Shown: in pieces, positions 7,690 through 16,233 of the stretch
Position numbering within the stretch: the first letter of the stretch is position 1
Layout of the letters: every line of letters begins with the position of its first letter
Source of the DNA: Bacillota bacterium
GTDB taxonomy: Bacteria > Bacillota > Clostridia > Tissierellales > Sporanaerobacteraceae
Length of the DNA: 16,233 nucleotides
Assembly (NCBI GenBank): GCA_029779375.1
Contig: JAKPAR010000159.1
Coordinates: 1-16,233, forward strand
Reading direction: 5' to 3'
Position numbers and translations under genes: made by a program
The notes under the pieces: generated by a model
Seen by the model: the letters and a program-made list of their open reading frames with translations, nothing else
Database searches by the model: none
What the model was told of the DNA's origin: nothing

Positions 7690-7718
7690 TTGACAAAACA
7701 TTTTTCATGTAATACAAT
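7690..7718 (+). promoter_or_regulatory. Sigma-A promoter of the met operon leader
   Basis: TTGACA (7690-7695), exactly 17 nt, then TACAAT (7713-7718). Transcription would start near 7725, about 27 nt before the SAM riboswitch. It begins only 8 nt after the stop codon of the YkuS-like gene. Confidence 0.85.
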
Positions 7719-7751
7719 GAAACATAAAGTTTGTAAGAATTTAATAGGAAA

Positions 7752-7853
7752 CTCTTATCTAGAGTGGTGGAGGGACTGGCCCGATGAAACCCAGCAGCCT
7801 GTACATCTGTACAAGGTGCTAATTCCTGCGGTATTTATACCGAGAGATGAGAG
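7752..7853 (+). promoter_or_regulatory. SAM-I riboswitch (S box) aptamer
   Basis: The sequence carries the conserved S-box blocks in order: AGAGTGGTGGAGGGACTGGC, CCGATGAAACCCAGCAGCC, AAGGTGCTAATTCCTGCGG and CCGAGAGATGAGAG. P1 forms between CTCTTATC (7752-7759) and GATGAGAG (7846-7853). The short variable hairpin TGTACATCTGTACA is also clear. Known SAM-I elements bind S-adenosylmethionine and turn the downstream genes off by termination. Here the downstream genes are metNIQ, which fits. Confidence 0.96.
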
Positions 7854-7866
7854 AGGATTTATATAG

Positions 7867-7894
7867 CCTCTTTCTTCTTGAAGAGGTTTTTTTT
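7867..7894 (+). terminator. First terminator of the SAM riboswitch expression platform
   Basis: CCTCTT (7867-7872) pairs with AAGAGG (7881-7886), followed by eight T. The 5' arm can instead pair with GAGAGAGG (7849-7856), which includes the 3' side of P1. That pairing is the expected antiterminator when SAM is absent. Confidence 0.85.
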
Positions 7895-7900
7895 ATTTGA

Positions 7901-7924
7901 AAAACCTCTTGAAAGAGGTTTTTT
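7901..7924 (+). terminator. Second, tandem terminator before metN
   Basis: AAAACCTCT pairs with AGAGGTTTT around a TGAA loop, ending in a run of six T. Its arms repeat the arm sequences of the first terminator, so they can also cross-pair (see findings). It lies 45 nt before metN. Confidence 0.75.
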
Positions 7925-7969
7925 GTATATAGTGTGATTTAATAAGTTAATTATTTAAAGGGGTGAACT

Positions 7970-8977
7970 GTGTTGATACGTGTAGAAAATTTATCAAAAG
8001 TATACAAAAACAACAATGAAGAAGTATATGCACTAAAAAATATCAATCTCGAAATCAATAGTGGGGAAATCTTCGGCATAATTGGATTGAGTGGAGCAGG
8101 CAAGTCTACTCTCATAAGATGTCTAAATAGACTTGAAGAACCCACTGAAGGAAAAATCTTTATTGATGATACTGAAATAACTAATCTAAATAAAAAAGAT
8201 TTAAGAAACATTAGAAGTGAAATAGGAATGATATTTCAACATTTCAATCTTTTATCATCTAAAAATGTCTATGAAAATATTGCCTTTCCTCTGGAACTTG
8301 AAGGTAAAAACAAAAAAGAAATAAACGAAAGAGTAAAAACTCTTTTAAGATATGTAGATCTTGAAGACAAAAAACTTTCTTATCCTTCTCAATTAAGTGG
8401 AGGTCAAAAACAGAGGGTTGCTATTGCAAGAGCACTGGCAAACAATCCAAAATTGCTCTTAAGTGATGAAGGTACATCTGCACTAGATCCAAAGACTACT
8501 AAATCTATTCTTCAACTATTAAATAGAATTCGCAAAGAATTTGGCTTAACCATTGTACTTATCACTCATCAAATGGAAGTCATAAAAGATATATGTGATA
8601 GAGTTGCAATCATTGAAAATGGAGAAATCATTGAATTAGATACTGTAGAGGAAGTATTTGCAAATCCAAAGACAAAAACCGCCTCTGAATTCGTATCTAA
8701 TTTAAAAACAAATATAGAAGAAGAAATAAAATATGAAAAAAAACCAGAAAGTAAACTTGTAAGACTTGGCTTTCTGGGAGAAAATTCAAAAAAACCCATA
8801 GTATCCAATATGATAAAAAATTTCGATATAGATGTAAATATTCTTTCAGGAAATATAAACGAACTCATGACCACTAGTATAGGAAATCTAACAGTTGAAC
8901 TATTGGGAAAAGATGAAGAAATTGATAGAGCTATTCAATGGCTCACTAAAGAAAATATTCGATTGGAGGTGATTTAA
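7970..8977 (+). CDS. metN: Methionine ABC transporter, ATP-binding protein
   Basis: ATPase of the MetNIQ methionine importer. The 335 residues show Walker A GLSGAGKST (39-47), Q-loop Q90, signature LSGGQ (142-146), Walker B LLLSDEGTSALDP with D166-E167, and H200 in ITHQMEV. A C-terminal NIL (ACT-like) domain of about residues 260-335 is the regulatory methionine-sensing domain in this family. Walker B usually reads DEATSALDP; here Ala is Gly. The start is GTG at 7970 or TTG at 7973. The shorter form (MIRVENLSKVY) resembles homologues and is as well spaced from AAGGGGTGA. It is the first gene after the SAM riboswitch and abuts metI. Confidence 0.95.
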   Translation: MLIRVENLSKVYKNNNEEVYALKNINLEINSGEIFGIIGLSGAGKSTLIRCLNRLEEPTEGKIFIDDTEITNLNKKDLRNIRSEIGMIFQHFNLLSSKNVYENIAFPLELEGKNKKEINERVKTLLRYVDLEDKKLSYPSQLSGGQKQRVAIARALANNPKLLLSDEGTSALDPKTTKSILQLLNRIRKEFGLTIVLITHQMEVIKDICDRVAIIENGEIIELDTVEEVFANPKTKTASEFVSNLKTNIEEEIKYEKKPESKLVRLGFLGENSKKPIVSNMIKNFDIDVNILSGNINELMTTSIGNLTVELLGKDEEIDRAIQWLTKENIRLEVI

Positions 8978-9619
8978 TTGTCAGAATTGATAGTTCCAGC
9001 ATTATTAGAAACACTTTATATGGTCTTTTTCTCTACAATATTTTCACTAATTATAGGTCTTCCATTGGGAATACTGTTAGTCATAACTGAAAAAGGCGGC
9101 ATATGGGAAAAGTCAATGCTCAACCAAACACTAAGTGGAATAATCAATGTTTTAAGATCTTTTCCTTTTATCATTTTGATGATACTTTTATTCCCACTAT
9201 CTCGACTAATTGTTGGAAGTACCATTGGCACTAAAGCAACTATTGTACCATTATCTATCGCAGCAGCACCTTTTGTGGCTAGAATCATTGAAAGTGCTTT
9301 AAAAGAAGTAGATAGAGGAGTTGTTGAAGCCAGTCTTTCAATGGGTGCTACTATTCCACAAATAGTTTTTAAAGTACTTATACCCGAATCCATGCCTTCA
9401 TTAGTTATGGGAATCACTTTGACTATTATCAATTTGATTGGTTATTCTGCCATGGCAGGAGCTATTGGAGGCGGTGGACTGGGAGATTTGGCTATAAGAT
9501 ATGGATTATATAGATTTCAAACTGATATCATGATAGTCTCTGTAACTATAATCATTGTTTTAGTTCAAGGAATACAGCTAATTGGAAATAAAATAGCTGT
9601 TTCTATAAATAAAAAATAA
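8978..9619 (+). CDS. metI: Methionine ABC transporter, permease
   Basis: Membrane permease of the MetNIQ importer. The 213-residue protein has about five hydrophobic segments. The cytoplasmic EAA loop, EASLSMGATIPQIVFKVLIP (about 117-136), docks to MetN; GYSAMAGAIGGGGLGDLAIRYG follows in two parts, typical of MetI. The start is TTG at 8978, directly after the metN TAA, with GGAGGTGAT just upstream inside metN. Length is normal (about 215-220). It is followed by metQ after 12 nt. Confidence 0.95.
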   Translation: MSELIVPALLETLYMVFFSTIFSLIIGLPLGILLVITEKGGIWEKSMLNQTLSGIINVLRSFPFIILMILLFPLSRLIVGSTIGTKATIVPLSIAAAPFVARIIESALKEVDRGVVEASLSMGATIPQIVFKVLIPESMPSLVMGITLTIINLIGYSAMAGAIGGGGLGDLAIRYGLYRFQTDIMIVSVTIIIVLVQGIQLIGNKIAVSINKK

Positions 9620-9631
9620 GGAGGAATTCTT

Positions 9632-10435
9632 GTGAAAAAAAATATTTTATTGTCACTATTAATTTTGGTTTTATGTACTTCTATTTTTACAGCTTGTGAA
9701 AAAAAAGAATCTAGTGAAAATACCATTAAAATAGGTGTATCACCTGTACCTCATGGCGAAATAATAGAATATATTCAAGATGATTTAAAGAAAGAAGGAA
9801 TAAATTTAGAAATAATTGAATTCACTGATTATGTAAAACCAAATTTATCTCTTGCAGAAGGTGAAATTGATGCCAACTTCTTTCAACATGAACCATATAT
9901 GAATGAATTTGCTAGCGAACAAAATATTAATATTATATCCCTTGGAAAAATTCATGTAGAACCATTGGGACTATATTCAACTAAATATAGTTCCATAGAG
10001 GAACTGAAAGATAATAGCACCATAGCTATACCAAATGATCCTACAAATGGCGGAAGAGCACTTATTCTTCTTGAAAAACATGGACTTATAAAATTGAAAG
10101 ATGGAGCTGGACTTTCAGCTACTGAAAAAGATATAATAGAAAATCCTAAAAATTTATCTTTTCAACCTCTCGAAGCAGCCGGTCTTCCAAGAATACTAAG
10201 AGATGTCGATGGAGCAGTTATAAATGGAAATTTTGCAATAGAAGCTGGACTTGTTCCTACAAAAGATGCCTTGATTCTAGAAGATAAAGACTCTCCTTAT
10301 GCAAATATTATAGCTGTGAGAAGTGGTGAAGAAAATGAAGAAAGATTTCAAAAACTATTGAAAATTCTTCAAAGCGAAAAAGTTAAAAAATTTATTGAAG
10401 AAAAGTATGATGGTGGAGTTATTCCTGCATTTTAA
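9632..10435 (+). CDS. metQ: Methionine-binding lipoprotein (NLPA family)
   Basis: Substrate-binding lipoprotein of the methionine importer, anchored on the outer face of the membrane. The 267-residue precursor has a Lys-rich start, a hydrophobic signal segment and a lipobox ending FTAC, with Cys22 as the lipidation site. The mature part begins IKIGVSPVPHGEI and includes ANFFQHEPYMNEF and AIPNDPTNGGRAL, all typical of NLPA-family proteins. The start is GTG at 9632, with AAGGAGG 8 nt upstream. It is the last clear member of the SAM-controlled operon. Methionine rather than another ligand is inferred from the S box and metNI context. Confidence 0.95.
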   Translation: MKKNILLSLLILVLCTSIFTACEKKESSENTIKIGVSPVPHGEIIEYIQDDLKKEGINLEIIEFTDYVKPNLSLAEGEIDANFFQHEPYMNEFASEQNINIISLGKIHVEPLGLYSTKYSSIEELKDNSTIAIPNDPTNGGRALILLEKHGLIKLKDGAGLSATEKDIIENPKNLSFQPLEAAGLPRILRDVDGAVINGNFAIEAGLVPTKDALILEDKDSPYANIIAVRSGEENEERFQKLLKILQSEKVKKFIEEKYDGGVIPAF

Positions 10436-10490
10436 AAAGTTAAGCATTATTTTTTAAAATTTGCAAATACTATGTATGAGGAGGGATAAC

Positions 10491-10670
10491 TTGAAAAAAA
10501 ATATAAGAATAAATAATTTTAAGGAAAGAAATATGTCTATCCCTATAGAAAATCAAAAAACTGCTGCATATTATGATATAAAAGGACTAAAACCCCAATC
10601 AAGAGTTCCTATTCCAACCTTAACAGGAGTCATAAGAGCTAAAGAATGGGTGGATGAAAATGAAAAATAG
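10491..10670 (+). CDS. DUF3787-like small protein, possibly spore-associated
   Basis: A 59-residue basic protein with no membrane segment or signal peptide. Its C-terminal two thirds (IENQKTAAYYD, then RVPIPTLTGVIRAKEWVDEN) resemble DUF3787 proteins of Clostridia, which carry a TAAW-like motif (TAAY here). I recall a C. difficile spore-surface protein in this family, but cannot verify it here. The start chosen is TTG at 10491, with GAGGAGGG 5 nt upstream. A downstream ATG at 10533 (MSIPIENQ) with a weaker AAGGAA site is the alternative. It lies 55 nt after metQ with no convincing terminator between, so read-through from the met operon is possible. A strong terminator overlaps its stop codon. 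Confidence 0.6.
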   Translation: MKKNIRINNFKERNMSIPIENQKTAAYYDIKGLKPQSRVPIPTLTGVIRAKEWVDENEK

Positions 10671-10698
10671 GGGTGAGAAATTTCCACTCCTATTTTTC
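10662..10698 (+). terminator. Terminator after the DUF3787-like gene (convergent site)
   Basis: GAAAAATAGGGGTG (10662-10675) pairs with CACTCCTATTTTTC (10685-10698) over 14 bp with one G-U wobble in plus-strand RNA, and the 3' arm carries a T run. It contains the stop codon of the upstream gene and lies 25 nt from the end of the convergent yitT-like gene. It may serve both directions; the wobble favours the plus strand. Confidence 0.8.
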
Positions 10699-10723
10699 AT
10701 TGAAATTTACATCTATATCTTTT

Positions 10724-11575
10724 TTAATCTCCAATATTTTTAAAGCCATCACCTAGTACTTCATATACATTGCTTACAGTTATAAAAGCATTTTTATCTA
10801 TATCATTTATATAATTTTTCAATCTAATAAAATCTTTTCTATCAACAACAGTTACGAGGACTTGTTTTTTATTTCCTGTATATGCTCCCTCAGCATAATA
10901 TAGTGTTGCTCCTCTTTCCAAATCTTTAATTATATACTTTTTTATCTCTTCACTACGCTCACTAACTATGCTTACCTGTTTAGATAAGTTTATTCCTTCA
11001 ATAGTCGAATCTATCACAAGACCATTTACTATAACTCCAAGTAAAGAATACATTCCCAATTCAGGCCCAAATGCAAAACCCGCTCCTATAGTTATAGCAA
11101 AATCAGAAAGTAGTACTGCTTTTCCTAAATCTATTCCCCAAAACTTATTCAATATTTTTGCTATAATATCCGTACCTCCAGTAGAAGCATTTCGATTGAA
11201 TACTATTCCCATACCAATAGCAGATATAAATATACCAAAAGAAAGTTGAAGTATAATATCTTCTACTAAAGGAGCATGTATAGGTATTATTTTTTCAAAC
11301 AATAGTACTAAAAAAGAAGTACCTAAACTTGCATAAATAGTTTTGACACCAAAGCTTGTCCCAATAACCAAAAAAGCAACTATAAATAATACTATATTTA
11401 TAATGATCATAAAAACCCCTATTGATAAAAATGGAAATACATGATTTAAAACAATTGCCAATCCATTGGCACCACCTATAGCTAAATTTCCTGGCATTAG
11501 AAAAAAATATAATCCAGCTGCTACCATAAACATTCCAATAGTTATAATAATGTAATCTTTTATTTTTTTTGACAC
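10724..11575 (-). CDS. YitT-family (DUF161/DUF2179) integral membrane protein
   Basis: A 283-residue protein with about five or six hydrophobic segments in the first 195 residues, including LMPGNLAIGGANGLAIVL and NRNASTGGTDIIAKILNKF, both family hallmarks. A soluble C-terminal DUF2179 domain follows, with LERGATLYYAEGAYTGNKK and LVTVVDRKDF. The family's function is unknown, although a transport role is often suggested. The frame extends 19 codons upstream through the terminator region. GTG at 11575 is chosen because GGAGGTG lies 5-6 nt before it and the protein then starts MSKKIKDYIIITIGMFMVA, as homologues do. The gene stands alone behind a promoter and a cobalamin riboswitch. That is the best clue to its role: a link to vitamin B12 is an inference from regulation only. 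Confidence 0.88.
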   Translation of the reverse strand: MSKKIKDYIIITIGMFMVAAGLYFFLMPGNLAIGGANGLAIVLNHVFPFLSIGVFMIIINIVLFIVAFLVIGTSFGVKTIYASLGTSFLVLLFEKIIPIHAPLVEDIILQLSFGIFISAIGMGIVFNRNASTGGTDIIAKILNKFWGIDLGKAVLLSDFAITIGAGFAFGPELGMYSLLGVIVNGLVIDSTIEGINLSKQVSIVSERSEEIKKYIIKDLERGATLYYAEGAYTGNKKQVLVTVVDRKDFIRLKNYINDIDKNAFITVSNVYEVLGDGFKNIGD

Positions 11576-11591
11576 TTTCCCACCTCCAATA

Positions 11592-11628
11592 ATATAAAAG
11601 TCCCCTAAACTCAATGGGTTTAGGAGAC
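11592..11628 (-). terminator. Terminator-like hairpin of the cobalamin leader
   Basis: On the minus strand GTCTCCTAAAC pairs with GTTTAGGGGAC (one U-G wobble) around CCATTGA, followed by TTTTATATT. It lies 17 nt before the yitT-like ribosome binding site. An upstream GGGTGTTTAG (about 11690-11699) could pair with CTAAACCC as an antiterminator, with a bulge. The T run is short, so efficiency is uncertain. Confidence 0.65.
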
Positions 11629-11660
11629 ACAAATATATAAAGAACTAACTATAGGCACAA

Positions 11661-11681
11661 TTCACCTATTTCTCTTTTAAA
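11661..11681 (-). repeat. Near-copy of the cobalamin aptamer 5' segment
   Basis: This 21-nt stretch matches 11842-11862, the 5' end of the cobalamin aptamer on the minus strand, at 20 of 21 positions (TTTAAAAGAGAAATAGGTGAA against TTTAAAAGGGAAATAGGTGAA). Both copies are followed a few bases later by CCTATA, so each can form a small ATAGG/CCTAT hairpin. The rest of the aptamer is not repeated. Confidence 0.75.
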
Positions 11682-11729
11682 AATTCCCTCTAAACACCCC
11701 CTATCGACCGTAGAGTTTTTGGTGCATAA

Positions 11730-11866
11730 ATAAAGGCAGGTCTTCTGACTTTGGTTCATTAGAATTTAAAGCCTTCCCAATTGTCTCAGTGGCATGTATT
11801 TTAAATTCTTCACCATTACAGCGGCGGGACCGTATAGGATTTTCACCTATTTCCCTTTTAAACAGA
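11730..11866 (-). promoter_or_regulatory. Cobalamin (B12) riboswitch aptamer
   Basis: On the minus strand the conserved blocks of the cobalamin element appear in order: GGGAAATAGGTGAAAATCC, ACGGTCCCGCCGCTGTAA, TGCCACTG, TTGGGAAGGC and AAGTCAGAAGACCTGCC. This is a full match to the known class. Downstream come about 130 nt with a repeat and a terminator-like hairpin, then the yitT-like gene. Known members bind adenosyl- or other cobalamins and usually lower expression when the ligand is plentiful. Exact ends are approximate. Confidence 0.93.
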
Positions 11867-11916
11867 GAAATTATTCTCTATACCTTCATCTACATATTCA
11901 ATTTTATTTCAATCTA

Positions 11917-11945
11917 AGTATATAGATAAATATAGTTTAAGTCAA
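11917..11945 (-). promoter_or_regulatory. Sigma-A promoter of the cobalamin leader
   Basis: On the minus strand TTGACT (11940-11945), 17 nt, TATACT (11917-11922). Transcription would start near 11910, giving a leader of about 335 nt before the yitT-like gene. The promoter lies immediately after the nifJ stop codon. Confidence 0.7.
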
Positions 11946-11960
11946 TAGCAGTTCTATATG

Positions 11961-15509
<3,549 letters not shown>

Positions 15510-15511
15510 TT

Positions 15512-15517
15512 ATTATA
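15512..15517 (-). promoter_or_regulatory. Candidate -10 element for nifJ
   Basis: TATAAT on the minus strand, 23 nt upstream of the nifJ ATG and so within 16 nt of its ribosome binding site. No recognisable -35 is found at 17 or 18 nt (AGCAAA/AAGCAA), and there is no TGn extension. The leader would be short. In such A+T-rich DNA this could be chance. Confidence 0.35.
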
Positions 15518-15570
15518 CCTTTATTATTTTACTTTTTGCTTATTTCATACATATACTAAATTTATACATA

Positions 15571-15605
15571 AAATATACCCTTCGCATTGTGCAAAGGGTA
15601 TATTT
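15571..15605 (-). terminator. Hairpin between the PEP synthase gene and nifJ
   Basis: AAATATACCCTT and AAGGGTATATTT form a 12-bp perfect stem. It is extended inward by GCA/TGC beyond one mismatch. It lies 46 nt after the PEP synthase stop codon. On the minus strand it is followed only by TATGTATAAATTT, so the T run is poor. It probably ends the upstream transcript. Confidence 0.6.
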
Positions 15606-15651
15606 GTTAGGGGTCTATGGTATATTTATCATATAATAATTATTTATATTA

Positions 15652-16233
15652 TTATAATCCTCTTATTTTGTTGAGTATAATTCTCTGCTCTACAGTAGCA
15701 ACTAATCTTCTTGTATATGCTACTGTATCTGGATTCACACTCATACTATCTATTCCTTCTTGAACTAAAAACTCTGCAAATTCAGGATATTGAGATGGTC
15801 CTTGCCCACAAATTGAAATAGTCTTTCCATATTTATGAGCAGCTTTTATAAGTATTGAAATTGCTCTTTTAACTGCTTCATTTCTCTCATCAAAATATCC
15901 CATATTGTTTAGAATACCTGAATCTCTATCAGCTCCCATAACTAGCTGAGTCAAGTCATTTGAACCAATACTGAATCCATCAACAAGTTGTGCAAATTCT
16001 TCAGCTTCAAACACTACTGATGGCACTTCTGCCATTATCCATAATTTAAAGCTATTATCTTGAACTAATCCTTCTTCTGCCATGATATTTTTAACTTTCA
16101 CAAGTTCCCATGTAGTCCTTACAAAAGGAAGCATAGCCCATACATTTGTAAGCCCATATTCTTCTCTTACTTTTTTAAGAGCCCTACATTCAAGTCTAAA
16201 TCCTTCTTCATAATCAGGCGATATATATCTATA
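15652..16233 (-). CDS. ppsA: Phosphoenolpyruvate synthase, C-terminal part (5' truncated by window edge)
   Basis: The last 193 codons of a PEP synthase (pyruvate, water dikinase), which makes PEP from pyruvate and ATP. Reading starts at the right edge as [12 protein letters not shown] and continues through the PEP-utilising TIM barrel. It includes [39 protein letters not shown], the catalytic-Cys loop [12 protein letters not shown], and [12 protein letters not shown] near the end. [10 protein letters not shown] and CGQxPSxYPE are the PEP-synthase forms; pyruvate phosphate dikinase differs at both. The N-terminal ATP-grasp and phosphohistidine domains lie outside the window, so a fused or shortened enzyme cannot be ruled out. 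It ends in TAA, followed by a hairpin. It points the same way as nifJ. Confidence 0.9.
   Translation of the reverse strand, partial: YRYISPDYEEGFRLECRALKKVREEYGLTNVWAMLPFVRTTWELVKVKNIMAEEGLVQDNSFKLWIMAEVPSVVFEAEEFAQLVDGFSIGSNDLTQLVMGADRDSGILNNMGYFDERNEAVKRAISILIKAAHKYGKTISICGQGPSQYPEFAEFLVQEGIDSMSVNPDTVAYTRRLVATVEQRIILNKIRGL

Noticed and set aside
10430..10459. Possible terminator after metQ
   Set aside because: The 9-bp stem is made only of A-T pairs and no T run follows; likely chance in A+T-rich DNA.
10443..10472. Sporulation-type promoter for the DUF3787-like gene (AATACTA, close to CATACTA)
   Set aside because: The implied transcript start would fall at or inside the ribosome binding site, and the -35 match is poor.
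11576..11632. Longer start for the yitT-like gene
   Set aside because: The extra codons run through the terminator hairpin and ribosome binding site and have no family similarity.

Overview
The window is strongly A+T-rich DNA from a spore-forming, anaerobic, low-GC Firmicute of the Clostridia/Tissierellia kind. Evidence: a GerA-type germination receptor gene, two small CotF-like coat genes and a DUF3787-like gene; a one-chain pyruvate:ferredoxin oxidoreductase; strong AGGAGG-type ribosome binding sites; many GTG and TTG starts; and Gram-positive style control by PyrR attenuation and riboswitches. No tRNA, rRNA, CRISPR array, insertion sequence or prophage gene was seen. It looks like ordinary chromosome, so the interest lies mostly in the regulatory RNA.

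Layout. (1) 1-896, minus: N-terminal 298 codons of a gerA-family gene, running off the left edge. (2) 980-6568, minus: a complete pyrimidine operon pyrB-pyrI-pyrC-pyrF-pyrK-pyrD-pyrE with almost no spacing or short overlaps. A TTGACA promoter and a PyrR-type attenuator precede it, and a 36-nt palindromic terminator ends it. (3) 6744-7276, minus: two small spore-coat (CotF-like) genes. (4) 7416-7682, plus: a YkuS/UPF0180-like small gene. (5) 7690-10435, plus: promoter, SAM-I riboswitch with two tandem terminators, then metN-metI-metQ for methionine import. (6) 10491-10698, plus: a DUF3787-like small gene and a terminator facing the next gene. (7) 10724-11945, minus: a YitT-family membrane protein gene behind its own promoter and a long leader holding a cobalamin riboswitch. 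(8) 11961-15488, minus: nifJ, pyruvate:ferredoxin oxidoreductase. (9) 15652-16233, minus: C-terminal part of a PEP synthase gene, running off the right edge.

How they work together. The pyr operon encodes every step from carbamoyl phosphate plus aspartate to UMP. It appears controlled twice: PyrR attenuation of transcription, and allosterically through PyrI. The met operon should be shut off by S-adenosylmethionine. The PEP synthase and PFOR genes both act at pyruvate. The least expected assignment is the YitT-like protein under apparent cobalamin control: its leader holds a well-matched B12 aptamer and, about 180 nt downstream, a near-copy of the aptamer's first 21 nt. The spore-related genes are scattered between metabolic operons, and the best gerA promoter candidate abuts the pyr terminator.
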